From: Triangularia verruculosa
Taxonomy: Eukaryota > Ascomycota > Sordariomycetes > Sordariales > Podosporaceae
Direction: 5' to 3'
Assembly: GCA_033296885.1 (NCBI GenBank)
Contig: MU863966.1
Coordinates: 1 to 64,000, forward strand
DNA: 64,000 nucleotides
The notes beneath the pieces were generated by a model that was not told where the DNA came from, did not search any database, and was given only the letters and a program-made list of their open reading frames with translations. Positions 29,869 through 42,574 of the stretch are shown here, piece after piece (the stretch's first letter is position 1; each line of letters begins with the position of its first letter). Made by a program: the position numbers and the translations under genes.

Positions 29869-32800
29869 TCAAGTATAAAGCTCATCCGTCAGGCTATTCA
29901 GCGCCAACCCGTCCTCCGCAATATCGTGCACCTCAATCAAGAAGTTGAGCGGCATTTCCACCAGATTGCCCCTGATCCCGCTCAGCCACATCTTGAGCTC
30001 TCCCACGCCGCCGGGGAAGTTCTCCCGGACGACGTGACCATAGTCGACCTTGCCGTTCTTGTACCCTTCCTCTGCCTGCTCGGCGGGCTCGCCGGGGATG
30101 ACAAAGTGCTTGGAGAAGAAGCTGTCGTAGTCCTCCCAGGTGCGGACCTTGTCGTTGGGAACGGGGTGGAACGCCTTGCTGAAGATATCGGTGTTCCGGC
30201 GGGCGGTGCCGCGCCAGAGGTTGATGAAATCAGGGGAAAGAGGGTCGGCAACGAGGCGGTCGGACGGCGAGTCCCAGTCGTAGTGGTTCACTGCGTCGTG
30301 GGTCACGGGTGTCCAGTTGATATCCGGACGATCGGGGTGCTGGTGGGGGACAAGGCCGAGGTGCTTGCGGTAGAGGAAGCGGCGGAGCGAGGTGGCGAAC
30401 TGAGAAGCAGTGTAAGGTCTGCCGTTCATGTAAGTCCTAATCGGGGTAGGGTCCTCGATAATGACGGCAATTTCGGAGTCGTGGTCACCGAGCTGGGAGC
30501 GATCGTTGAGGTTGGCAGAGCCACAGATGACAAGCTGGTCATCGGCAATGAGAACCTTGCTGTGGATGTAAAGCTGCTCAGAGACGAATGCGTCGAGCTC
30601 TTCCTCAGGGCTGCCAGTCCAAGGAACACCAAGAATCGAGAGGCCACTTTCCATGTAGCATGGAGAAACGGTGTCCCAGCTCTGGTCAGTGAGTGACGTT
30701 GCTGCTTCTTGGTAGCGACGGTAGAAGCTATTGTTGCCGCTTGATTGGGTAGAGCTGTAACGGTCCTCAAAGTCGCGATGAGCAGCTTCGTAGCTAACAC
30801 CGCTCTCGCGCTCGGCACGAGTCATGATTTGACTCTTGTTGATGCGATCATAGTTGCGGAGATTGTACCAGTTGATGTATCTGAATGGGTCATTGACGCC
30901 TTCTCTTCTCAGAGTCTCAACAATACTGCTACCACCACGGTTGATACTGTTGTATTGGAACTCCATAATCGCCCTGGTGCCAAGGGCTCCTTCCGACTTG
31001 AGATCACCAGCAAAAGCCGGAACCGCTGGCATCATGATGATGATTTGGAAGTCTTCATTGTTCATATGAGCACGGAGCACACGATCGACGATGGCCTTGC
31101 CAATCTTGTTGTGAACTGGCCTCTGCTTGTTGGAAGTGGCCGTGATGAAAAACTGATGAGAAGTAAGTATCTGGCATACACCGAATAAGTGGGAGCAGCT
31201 ATACCTGATTCTCCATATACACATAGTATTTGGCGTTTTTGATGGCATCAATGTAGGCGTTGGCAATAGAATGCTCGGTCCTCACGCCCAGGGACCATTT
31301 TGAAACACTTCTTGCCAGCTGGATGTTGGCGATACCATGCTCGTTGGCGTTGGAGACGGGGGGGTGTGGTGGTGCCTGAACCTGCGAAACAGTGGCTTCA
31401 TCTCCGCCTCCTCCCCAAAATTTGCCGAATTTGGATGTAATTTTTGACTGCACATCACCCAAGAGTTCCTCTCCTTGGTCCATCAATGCGTGGGCACCAT
31501 ACTCTGAATATTTTTGGACACCAGGAGCCGTAAGGCGGTGGACATTCAGATTGGTACGGCCAGAGTATTTCTTGTCAAAGATGTAGTTCCTAACTGCCTG
31601 TCAATATGATTCGACGAATAAAGCCATCCATGACGTACCATCTTTCACAGAAATGAGTGGCCAAGCTATCTACAATCGGGCCAGACAAACTGATGGCAAT
31701 GTCGGCCCATCCCATTCTCGACGCCTTGGTTCGGTCAACTGCAATCGTCAGTATTGGTTGTTTGACAGACCTGACCGTAACATCTACTCACGTTTGTTGT
31801 TTTCCCACTTGTTGACCTCTTCAAAGTCGTACACCCTGGCATTGTTGAAATCTTGTCCCGGGAAGATGATGTTATCCAGATTCCCCGGGTGTGCATCGGC
31901 GATGGGGTGACTGTTGGTGTCATATCTACCAAAGCCTTGACTCGTCGTCAGCAGATATTTATATTCTATAACCATCGTTGCAACCTACACATATCTAAGC
32001 CACCCATAAAGGCAACCCTGCCATCGATGAGGCAGAGTTTCTCATGATGGGCCCAGAAAAGGACCACGTCGTCGGCGGTACCATAGAGACCCTCAATGGC
32101 ACTCTGCGAAGCTTTGGCAAGATTGAAGTTCTTGAGATCAAGGCTCACGAGACTGGTGTGGAGGTCTTGAAGTCCAGACACAACATTCTTAGCTGGGTGG
32201 TGGTCAGGATATCTAAAGACCTTGATATTCGGATGAAGTCCCTGAAGGTGAGTCTTGGTGTGCTGTCATGGTGTCAGTCTCCAAGTCCAGTAAACTGATA
32301 GGCATTTCCCTTACAGCCGAGTTTACTGTGACACCAGTTGTTAGTATGGATATCCCTGCATGTACATGTTGACATGAACTCACGAGTCAAAGCGGCCTCG
32401 ACCTCCTTGTACACGATAACGTATACTCGTACCCCGCGCTCAGCAGCGGCTTTGAGGAGTCTGTCGAGGCGGTATTGCTCGTTGCGGGCCGGGGGTCTGC
32501 GTAAGTAGAGCTCAGGGCTATGATGCACAGGAAGTGGTCAGCTGGCTATCATGAGACCCAAACAAGATTCCTCCTGGAACGGTTAGAACGGGTTGGTATT
32601 ACCTCAGCCACCAATCGAGGATGTAAATGGACTCTCGGGCCTCTGGACCGGATTAGCGGATGTCGGAGTGTGACTGGTGAGACATGGGGGTGTTGAGAAC
32701 CTTCAATAGCCATCGAGACGGCCCAGAAGTATGTTGCGCCATCAACATACCACTTTGCATTCCCTCGAGTCTGCGGGGCAAATGAACAATGGCGGTTTTC

Positions 32801-32926
32801 GCTGAACTCTGCACACTCGCTCTCGTGACATTGGTAGCCCTCGTGGGTGTGCGAGTGTTTGACCTCTCCAGGCAAAATGTCGTTCAAGCCCTGCTTGGCC
32901 TTACGAAGGAGCGAGTGGATGACCAT
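29869..32926 (-). CDS. Phospholipase D, two HKD motifs, no PX/PH domains
   Basis: Nine exons: 32926-32701, 32642-32603, 32517-32384, 32325-32315, 32262-31989, 31935-31792, 31738-31639, 31589-31205, 31152-29869. They total 2598 nt, an intact frame of 865 residues. PLD hydrolyses phosphatidylcholine to phosphatidic acid and choline. HKD motif 1 is HHEKLCLIDGRVAFMGG (exon 5) and motif 2 is IHSKVLIADDQLVICGSANL (exon 9). Other landmarks: ILDWWLSPELYLRRPP, GLHPNIKVFRYPDH and YMENQFFIT, each rebuilt across splice junctions. The start is the ATG of MVIHSLLRKAKQ. The N-terminus has a His/Cys-rich stretch (HSHTHEGYQCHESEC) instead of the PX and PH domains of Spo14/PLD1, as in the shorter fungal PLD class. 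Exon 4 is only 11 nt, and the exon 1 donor GTTCTC is weak. Several intron ends rest on family resemblance. Confidence 0.88.
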
Positions 32927-35014
32927 GATGTCGATGGGTCCAGTGATAGGCGGCTCGACAGATTCTTCAACAACAATGATCAACAGCGTGCGTTGATGTC
33001 GTGTCTGGTGTTGCGGGGGTGGGGCGGGGCCCACGGCTATCTATTTCAACGTAGCAGGACGGGGAGGCAACCGACGACAGCCACGAGCAGAACGGAAGCA
33101 GTGAGACAAAAAAAAGACGGGAGAAGAGACCGTACGATAGCTAAAAACAAAAAGCGGACAGTAATATCCCCAAGCAATGCATCCCAAAACTCGAAACGGC
33201 AAGAAGAAGGGTATCCATCTCCAAGACTGCGCATGTCAATGGCCAGCTAAGCTGAGGCAAGGATGCCCCCTCATATCAGCACAGTAATTGATAATGGTAT
33301 GTACTATCACCACCCGCCTCCTTAGCCCCATCAGCTGCGAGCATGCCCAGTGATGTCGCATGCAGGATCAAGCTGACTGTGTCGCCATCCGCCGAGACTC
33401 CGGACTGCCAATGGAAAGCCATGGTACTCGGAGTCCAATGATGGCGGCCATCAAGCGACGACAAGCCATTCGCTACGCCGACGGGAACCACCCATCTGAT
33501 CGAGCATGAAGCAGGTGCGACAGCGAATGCCAGTCTGATAGGGCTGAAGACCGGTACGGAAGCGGAATCCCATCCGTAGGTCCATTATCCATTCATCCTG
33601 GCTTGCATTCTGCAGCTGTGCGGCGCGTGTTGAACCGACAGTGATGGCTCGTGATGGTGCATCACAGAAAAATGGAATCCGTGGGTCGAGACGAACAGGA
33701 TGAAGTAAAGCCGGCATTGCCCGATGTCCAACCCATCACAACATTCTCGTCGGTGTCGTGATTGCGATTGTGCTACCGGAAAGTCAATGTTGGAACTTGG
33801 AAGAGTGTCCGGTACGGTGTAAGTAAGCGGTCAAGTGCTATCTTTTCCCCTCGGGTCCCTGAAATCCAAACTCGTGGTGAGGTTGTATTTTAGCGGTCCA
33901 GTGCTGGTGGTGGTGGGTGCTATCCACGTCGGTAAGGATCAAGCAAGGGCCCGAGGTCACTGCGCGTCTTGCCGAAGGGAGCCCACGGCACCCGCTAGGT
34001 ACCTAGGTGGCCGCCGCTGACGGACCCGGGATGATCTGCGTCAACAACATATGTCACACAACATCGGCTGTGAAAGGCCGCTTTTGTGAGGTGTTGCAAT
34101 TCGGTGAGGGAAAAAAAACATTGAGATCCTCGCACCTGAGCGGGTGAAGAATCGAGGACGCAGAGGAAATCATGATAAGAAACCCTGGAACAGATGAAAC
34201 CCCCGCACTAAGAAGAATGTGGCAGCCACTGCGTGTAAGGAACAAGGTTCCAGCTCAGCCTTAAACCACACGAACGGATTCCCCTGGCCGTGCCTGCTTG
34301 TAAGTTTTTTAGTAGGTAGGGCGTGGGAAATGGTGTGCAGATGGTCGTGTGTCCCTGGCAGCCAGGGGGAGCAATTCCCATCCCGTTCATTTCCCCGATG
34401 ACGGCAAGGCTTTCTGACCGCGTCTCGACAGAGCAATATAGATTCTGCATGCATGCGCATATGCGGACGGCAAGAACCTTTCTCACTTGCTCCCAACATC
34501 CCGTCTCCATCACCAGGGACCGGTGAAGCAGGGCAGCCTGTGATTCCAGAGTTTCGAAGTGTACACGACCAGGAACTGCGTTTCCAAGGTACGCCGTTTA
34601 CCGTCTACGCTCCCGTCTGTATGGAGCCATGCTTCAAGAGGCAGTGATGCCCCCCCTTTTCCCCCATCACACACACACACACACACACACGCACACACCC
34701 TTACCAAGGAAAGAAGCAATGTTCTTTCGTGGAGTTTTCTTTCCCCTCCCCACGTTGTGTGTTCCTGAGAGATTTAAATGTTCCTTCTCAGCTTCATTTT
34801 TTGCCCTACGTGTTATTTGCAAACATATTGTTGACCTGACCCACAAGCATCAGTAAATTTCTCATCGGCCCTCTGGACAACTATCTTTCGCCTGTTTCTC
34901 AACGCCTTGCCCCAAAACAGCAATAAGCGAAATGCAAGCACCATAAAAAGCCACAACCATACCCCAGCCAAACATCACTGCAGAGAGCATCGTTTTGAAA
35001 TCATCATCATCATC
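32927..35014. other. 2.1 kb divergent region, PLD / GNAT gene
   Basis: Contains both promoters and a CA microsatellite, but no recognisable gene. Open frames are short and overlap on opposite strands. Confidence 0.4.
34668..34698. repeat. (CA)n microsatellite
   Basis: A run of CA dinucleotides, eleven uninterrupted units and then a GCACACACC tail, about 315 bp upstream of the GNAT start. Simple repeat; likely length-polymorphic. Confidence 0.95.
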
Positions 35015-35762
35015 ATGACCTCTCCATCGTCCCCATCTCAAACTTATGTCTTTCACCCCGAGCAACATGCTCATCTCCTACCGTACATGGCCGCTCTCCA
35101 TGCCTCGAGCCTCAACATCGACCGCACCACCACCATAGGGCCCTTCTTACCACCCTTATCCCTAGACAGCCTTTTGTCGTGGTGGAAAGACCGGCTAGCA
35201 GAAATGCAGACGCATAAGCGTGTTATCATCCTGCTCCTGCCTCCTCCTCCTCCGCAAGACTCTCCGCAGGATCCGAACCACAAGCCCAAAGGGGAAGACC
35301 TCCGCGGGGTGGCCATGGTCGACTTTGACCAGTCGCAGGCCGGCAACTTTAGGGGTGTCATCGACTTGCTGATTGTCGGCCAGAAGCACCGAAGAAAAGG
35401 GGGGGCGAAGAGCTTAATCCAGGCCTGCGAGTATGAGAGTGCGAGGAAAGGGAGGTCGCTTCTGGTGAGTAAAACATTTCACTAGCCTAATTTGCTTATA
35501 CCTCCCCCCTCAATATGGCACATGGGCCTGTGGGAGGAGACCCTTTTGCTAACACGAAGATGATGAACTATGAAAGACGACAACCACGGAGACGAATTCA
35601 CACGCCGAGCTCGCCTTTCGCAGCTGTGGCTACGTCGAAGTAGGCAAGATACCAAACTTCAGTCGGAGCGGCGTGGATGCAACCACCAAGAAGGGAGTGA
35701 CCCTGTTCTATAAGGAGATTCTGCTTCAGATTCGAGACAGCCAGGCACCCGTGTTGGGTTAG
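35015..35762 (+). CDS. GNAT-family N-acetyltransferase
   Basis: Two exons, 35015-35464 and 35577-35762, joined in phase 0 by a 112-nt GTGAGT..AAG intron; 211 residues. The start is the ATG of MTSPSSPSQTYVF; a run of CATCAT precedes it. GNAT signs: a beta strand GVAMVDFDQS, then GVIDLLIVGQKHRRKGGAKSLIQACEYE, where RRKGGA is the acetyl-CoA pyrophosphate-binding Q/RxxGxG/A motif, followed by HAELAFRSCGYVEVGKIPNF in exon 2, the usual motif B. A poly-Pro loop (LLLPPPPPQDSPQD) interrupts the domain between the first strands. It transfers acetyl from acetyl-CoA to an unknown amine, probably a small molecule. Confidence 0.82.
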
Positions 35763-37031
35763 GAGCACTGCTGTGTGAAATGCGCTCATCTCGACCTGCT
35801 CTGGGATACCGATCCACACTCGGAGCGGATGTGGGACCCGACGACGACGATGACAGAGCTGGGACTAGATCTGTTGGAGAGATGGTCAGATCCAAAACAG
35901 GCGGCGGTTCCGGAGCATCATGTCTAGGACGCGGGAGTTCCGTGGCCTCAGCGTTAGGAGCTCTACGTGGCCAAGTTATACTATATGCCTAGGGTTCCAC
36001 ATTGGTTTTGCAAGTGGTACGACGGGCCACGTCCAAAGACAGAACAACAATGGAGATAGGTGGATGCTGCCACGAGGGTCACGGCCCCAGCGAGTTTGTT
36101 ACTTCTCAGCGTTTTTTTACCCCACGTTGTTTCATTTTCAAGAACTTCACTCTCTCTCAGTTTCCGGGTTCTATTATCTATCGAAAAGGGCAGTGGCGGT
36201 GTCAAAGGAAGATAGGCTATGACTGCAAAGTCCGGTTTTCCTTCATTTGTTTTCAGACAAGGCGGAGGGGGTGCGTCATCAAGACTGAGCGAGGCACTTA
36301 CGATTATGGGATAATCTAACATTCATTATGCTCTTGAAAACCTCTCCTGCCACATCGAAAAGTAGGTACATCCAAGTGGGCATCATTCAGTTTATTGGAA
36401 AGCACTCCAATCACCCGAACCAACACTTCTCACAAATCCATCAGCTTCACCAGTCTGACCAATAGCACAAAATATATATCCAGACGCTGATATTTCACAA
36501 GGCCTTTAAGAGGTTCGGGAAATATCACCAAAGGTTGGCTCCGTGAATTAACCCAAAAAGAAGAACTCGGAAACTCCGTGCCTATCTACAATACCACCGC
36601 ATCCAGCCAGCCATATCCGGAGGGGAGCCTCTTTCCTCTCTGCCAGCAAAAATAAGTTTCGATACACCACAAAAAGAAAACAAGAGGCAAATAGATAAAA
36701 ACCGCTCCGTGAGCCGGGGAAAAAAAAAGAAACACTGATTAATATGCAGTAAACCCCCACCACACACCGATTCCCTCCTGGTCCGAAGTACCAAGCAACC
36801 TTTCCGGTATCCTTTCCTTTTCAAAATTGTTTACCGGCCGGGTGTTTGGCGTTATTTATACAGACCTAACTTTATACCGCATACTGTCAAAACAGGCGCA
36901 AAACCCAAGACAAAGACACAAAGACAGACAGACATGATGATCATTCGCTTTCCCTTTTTGCTTTCCCAAAAAAATCCAGACACCACCCATAATGAAAAAG
37001 GTGGGTGGTCGTTAATCATTCAAATCAGATC
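35763..37031. other. Convergent spacer GNAT / PDI
   Basis: About 1.27 kb with both 3' ends. No gene recognised; short overlapping frames only. Confidence 0.4.
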
Positions 37032-39324
37032 TTAGTCAGCCTTGGTGACAGTGTTGCTTGAACCGCCAAACAGCGTCGAGGGCTTGGACTCCTTCATTCC
37101 AACGCCCTCTTCGAGCTTGAAGTGACCACGGGGTCTTCTTGCGGTTCTTCCCATGAGCCACTGGAAGAGACCGAAGGCAATGCCGAGAATGCAACCCATG
37201 CTGAGATAGGGGTGCTCCTTGAAGGTCATTTTGATATCGAAGAAAATCTTCTCGATTGTCGAGATGGTGAGCTTCGGCTTAAGCTTTGGTGGGTTGGCAG
37301 TGACCTTATTGAGGGTTTCGAGGATGGATGTGCGCGAAGGAACAATGGGGTTTCCAGTGCTAGTGTGGTCCCAATACCGGCGTTTCTGAGGCACGACTTG
37401 TTAGTTGATGCTAATTGTTCATTTTCGTCCTTACTTAGAACTTACATCTTCATCGTTGATGATCACTCTGTCACCATCCTTGGCATCAATGCCATAGGTG
37501 GTGCGAATCCAGCGTTGCCAGAAGGTTCCATCGACCCAGGCAAATGTTGCCTCCTTGGTATCGGACCGGTCCATGTTGATGCGAATGTTCTTGGCGTTGC
37601 GTAGAGCCCGCTGGTCACCACGGTCCTCGGCCTCCTCAATGCGAAGCTGCTTAGCATCGCGAAGGTCCTGACGATGAATCTGGAAGAGCTGAATCTGCTT
37701 GTCCATCCACTCATTTGCCGCGCTCTTCATCTCACGGATAGCGCCGCGGAATGAATCCTCATTCTCCCTGTTCAGAATTCCCAAAACCACAATCTTGCCG
37801 TCCATAATGTCACGAGCGTTCGTCGGAGTGAGTTCAGGAACAAGAGGGAGCCAGACGGACTTCATCCAGTTGAGAATCATTCTCGTATCCCTCATTTCCC
37901 TGGGCGCGAGAGGGGTGTAGTAGGTTGGGCGGCCTTCGCGGGACACGATTAAGCGTGGCCAAGTGGTGATTTTGTAGCGGTCATACAACTTTGGGTCCCG
38001 GGTCTTGACCAGCTTGGCCTTGCCAATGAGGCTCAGAGGATAGCGTTCCAGGGAAAGGAAGTCTTCGCTGGTGGTTGCATGATCATAGAAATAGAGGAAG
38101 ATGACCTCCTCCTTTTCCTCGAGGGCCTTGAAGGAGTCGAGATCAACATCCGGAACGCCACCGCTAAGATCAATGGCCTTCTCGGCGTACTGGACAAGGT
38201 CGCCAAGTCCGCGGAGGCCCTCGTACTCAACCTTCTCGCCACTCTTGAAGAACATGAGGGACGGATAGCCACGAACGCGAAGTTCCTTGCAGAGTCTTGT
38301 ATCGCGGTCACAGTTCACCTCACCAATGTTGAGCCTGCCCTTCATTTCCTTGGCCAACTGTTCCCAGTTTGGAGCCATTGCCTTGCAGTGATGGCACCAC
38401 GGGGCATAAAATTTAACGAACCAGGGCTCCTGAGTGAGTGTAACCATGCTCTGGAACGTGTCCCAGGTGAGAGGAACAGAGAGGCCCTTTGGATTGGGGT
38501 TTACCGGCTTAGGGGAGACCTTTTGCGCAGGGGTGTTGTAGTTCACTGTAAAGGCCTTCTGTGGCGTCGCTTCGCCTTCCGTTGAAGCATCGGGGCTCTC
38601 GGCGGTGGAGGTTTCAGTCTCCTTGGCCTTTTCCTTTCCCGTTTCCTTGACAGCCTCCTTCTCAGGCTCCTTTGCCTTGCTGTCTATTTTCTCGGTCTTG
38701 CCGGTTTCAATCTTGGCATCGGGGGATGTCTTGTCGCCAGGTTCAGGAAGTTCGAGGGTCTTGGGTCTGGTGTTAGGCTTCACCTTCTCGAGAGCATCTT
38801 CCACGGCGCCGCTCAATACGCTGATGTGTTTGACGCCCCTGAAAGTGACCAATGGTTCGCCATCCTCAAACAGGATTGTTGTGGGCCATGCTGCGACCTT
38901 ATGCTCAGTACACAAGTCGGCGTAGGCGACGCAGTTGAGCTCGGCGAATCTGAAATCGTAAAACTCGGTGAAGTCGGCATCTTTGCCCACTGGCTTCGAT
39001 GTATAATAGTACTCGTACAGCGTCTGGAAAGTCGGCAGAAATTCTTGACAATGAGCACACCATGGGCTACGGGAGTCAGCATCTAAGCCGGTGAAAGGGA
39101 ATCGAAGAGGGGCGGGCACAGTACCTAAAGTGCTTGACCATCAAGAATTTGGACTTTTTTATTTCCTCCTTGTAGTTGGCTGGAGTCAGCTCCAGGACCG
39201 GTGGAACCTTGTTGCCATTGAAATATGTGTTTTCTCGTGTGATATCTTCCCCCGCTTCAGCTGATGGTGGTGTGGCGGTCGCCAGCGCGGCCGCCCCTAA
39301 AAAAAAGAGGTTCAACAGCCTCAT
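37032..39324 (-). CDS. ER membrane protein disulfide isomerase, two thioredoxin domains
   Basis: Three exons, 39324-39125, 39066-37446 and 37385-37032, 724 residues. The N-terminus MRLLNLFFLGAAALATATP is a signal peptide. The first thioredoxin domain has the active site WCAHC (Cys70, Cys73), split by intron 1 just before it (KHFSPWCAHCQEF). A Lys/Glu-rich linker separates it from the second, with WCHHC (Cys291, Cys294) in WFVKFYAPWCHHCKAMAPNW. A redox-inactive thioredoxin-like part, a charged helix and a TM helix near the C-terminus (LSMGCILGIAFGLFQWLMG) follow. This is the layout of fungal transmembrane PDIs related to Eps1/TMX. No HDEL is present, so membrane anchoring should retain it. It acts in oxidative folding or quality control of secretory proteins. 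Confidence 0.88.
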
Positions 39325-40198
39325 TGTGTATTAAAACAGATCGCGGATGTCGCGTTCGCGGAAGTATCGGTGAAAGGGCACCTGGCACCGGCAGATCAAC
39401 CGCAATAAAGGTGCCGGCGGTGATCTCGTCGTTGGGAGCTCTGTCTGGAGGGTCCGTCTATCTGCCCATTTGGAGCACTGCTGCTGGGCTGTGTGGAGGG
39501 CTATCCAACACCTTCCGGGGATAACGGCGGTGGAATCCCTGTATGGTGTGAAATGGGCACCGGCGTACAGATACCGTGTTGAGCTGTTCTCGAAGGGTCA
39601 CGCAGTCTAGATTTTGGTCCGGTTGTGGTCTAAAAAGAGCATGCTTCCGGGAGCAGCGTAATCGTGAATGGTCTTCGTGGAATGTGGGATAGGTGTGGGA
39701 AATGGGGGATTCAGGAGGCGAAACAGTCTCCCGTCCAAAGATTTCCGACACGTACCTGGGGGGCGTCTGGCCAGGTCGATTTGCTCGCCTCAATTTCAAG
39801 GCAGCACGCTAACTGGCTTAGCGCTAAAAGCCAAGGCACCGCAGACCCACTTCCCTGTCAGATCCACAAAGAGAGATCCAACTCCCGATGCGCGAGTACT
39901 GTGTGGAGAGGCACCTGCCGTCCCTGTTGAAAGACCTGAATATTGACACCACGTTGGAATAGCTCAATCAACAATGGATTTTGCAGTTCAATAGGTGTTT
40001 CTTCTCTTCCGATTATCTCCAATGAAAATTTTCGGGAGCCATGACCTAAGCACGCTGAATCTTCGCAGATGTGGCGGCTGGTGACACCTGCAAGCTTCAA
40101 CACCATCTTATTCCATACTCACTCCCTGTGAAAAGAAGCTATGAGATATCTTGGAACCATTCGGGCTGGGACTCCAATTTGAAGAAAGCACAAACAGC
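39325..40198. other. Shared divergent promoter PDI / TDP1
   Basis: About 870 bp between two start codons pointing away from each other, so a bidirectional promoter region. No coding sequence recognised. Confidence 0.5.
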
Positions 40199-42115
40199 AT
40201 GGAATTGACAAGAAAGCGACCTCTCGAGGGTTATGATGGGGACGGGGATGAGAAACCCGATAACCAACAACGGTCAACTCCTCGTTCACTTACACATCCC
40301 ATAAGCCCCCCGCTCAAGAAACGTCGACTCCCCACAACCAAAACGGACACTGGCAGCAGCACCACCTCTTCACCAGTCGAGGTTATCGGGTCACCTTTCC
40401 AGCTCACAAAAATCAAAAATCTGCCTGCCGGGCTAAACGAGCATACATACACACTGAACGATATCCTCGGAGACCCACTTATCTCAGAATGCTGGGAATT
40501 CAACTATCTTCATGACATTGACTTTCTCATGTCAGCGTTTGATGAGGACGTTCGAAGTCTAGTCAAAGTCCATGTTGTGCATGGGTTCTGGAAGAGAGAG
40601 GACCCGAACAGACTTGCGCTCCAGGTAGGTAGGCTCTCACTGATTGCTTTACACCATCATCTCAATCCTTGATACATATCGAATTCTCAATACACTTTTT
40701 CACTCTCACCACAGCAAATTGCATTCTAACACCAACCAATTCCCTAATGACGTATCCCTGAAATGAACAATACATATGTTGCTGACAATATACGCAGGAG
40801 TCTGTTTCTCGCTTTAGCAATGTCACTCTTCATGCCGCCTTCCTGCCCGAGATGTTTGGCACACATCATTCCAAGATGTTCATTCTCCTCAGGCATGATG
40901 ACACGGCCCAGATCATTATACACACCGCGAACCTGATCACCAGAGACTGGGCAAACATGACTCAAGCTGCCTGGTTCTCGCCCAGACTTCCTCTTCTGAA
41001 GCCCGGACAGGGTCAGGAAGAAGGGCAGCCAAGGATAGGAAACGGAGCCAAGTTCAAAATGGACTTTGTAAACTACCTACGAGCTTACGATACAAAAAGA
41101 TCTACCTGCAAAGACATTATTACCAAGATTGTCAGGTACGACTTCTCTTCGATCAAAGGCGCTTTGATATCTAGCGTCCCAGGTCGGCACACCGTCACCC
41201 AGTCCGTATCCTCCACAGACTTCGGCTGGGCGGCCATGAAATCCGCCCTCACAGCCGTCCCACTCAACAACAACGGAAGCAAACCGGAAATCGCCATCCA
41301 GATCTCCAGTATCGCTACTCTAGGCCCGACAGACTCCTGGCTGAAAAACACCTTCTTCCGTGCCCTCAGCACCAACACACCCGCAGAGTTCAAAGTCGTC
41401 TTCCCTACTCCTGACGAGATCCGGAAGTCTCTCGACGGGTACAACTCCGGCGGCTCGATCCACACCAAAGTACAGTCCCCTCAGCAGGCCAAGCAGCTCC
41501 AGTATCTGAAGCCACTCTTTCACCATTGGGCCAACGATTCCGCTTCTGGTTTCGGTATGTTGCCATCTCATCCCGCTAGTCCTGTCCCATACTCCATAGT
41601 AACACTACCATGATGTAGCCGTCGATCCTTCCAAGGTCAAAGACTCGGGCCGGAAGCGCGCAGCCCCTCACATCAAAACCTACATCCGCTCCCACCGTCC
41701 AACCCCAGAGTCCAATGAGTCCGACATCCACATCGACTGGGCCCTACTCACTTCAGCCAATCTGTCAAAACAGGCCTGGGGCGAGGCACTTTCCACCAAA
41801 GAAAAAACCGTCCGCATCTCATCATACGAAATCGGGGTGCTGGTGTGGCCGGGGTTGTATGATGAAAAGGCCGTCATGAGGCCTGCCTTTTTGTCTGACA
41901 CCCTCTTAGCTTCCGAAGAGAACATTGCTGGTGTTAGTGATGACGGCAATGGTAAAGAGAAAGAAACAGACGATGACCAGAACAAGGCAGCGGAGGTAGC
42001 GCTCAGGATGCCCTACAATTTGCCCCTTCAGCGTTATGGGCCAGGTGAGGTCCCTTGGGTGGCGACGGCTAATCATACTGAGCCGGATTGGATGGGGAGG
42101 ATCTGGCAGGTTTGA
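40199..42115 (+). CDS. Tyrosyl-DNA phosphodiesterase 1
   Basis: Three exons, 40199-40624, 40798-41554 and 41619-42115, 559 residues. TDP1 cleaves the 3'-phosphotyrosyl bond left by stalled topoisomerase I. The two catalytic HKN motifs are seen: GTHHSKMFILL in exon 2 with IIHTANLITRDW after it, and APHIKTYIRSH in exon 3 with WALLTSANLSKQAWG. Also typical are GFWKRED and VPWVATANHTEPDWMGRIW at the end. The N-terminal 80 residues are disordered, with a KKRR nuclear signal. The start is the first ATG in frame (MELTRKRPLEG). Intron 1 is long for this locus (173 nt). Nuclear DNA repair enzyme. Confidence 0.95.
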
Positions 42116-42574
42116 TGTCCCTGTTCTATAATCCAGGCAACCTTGAAGAGGATGTCAGCTGAGAGGTTCGGCTAACGCACTGCCGCGGGACGACTCATAT
42201 AGACATAGCTATAAATCCTCGTCAATCCTAGCAACCGTACCATACCGCCCATCCGCTGGCTAGCTCAAGTATCGCGTTATGATCATTCGGCAAAGCAGAT
42301 ATGTGAAGGTGGTGAAAGATACCTATAACTAGAAGTAACACAATATGTAAAACTACAGTGTAATGCAAACAGGTGATATTTCGGAGTCGCACTTGATGAC
42401 CCAAAGACACATCGCAACTGCTCAAGATGGCCACATTTTCGTTTCCCGCATGTAAAAAGTTGCCCCAAAGTCGAGAACCATCATCATCATCCTTGGATAA
42501 ATTCTATCCCTACGGCTAGCCTGCCATTATTCACGCCCAAACGCCCACTTCTGTGCCCTCTCCGCCTATTTCCA
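42116..42574. other. Convergent spacer TDP1 / SEC62
   Basis: About 460 bp with both 3' UTRs. Nothing else seen. Confidence 0.4.

Noticed and set aside
29926..30696. Plus-strand open frame of 256 codons over the PLD last exon
   Set aside because: Val/Glu/Gly-rich antisense shadow of the HKD2 region.
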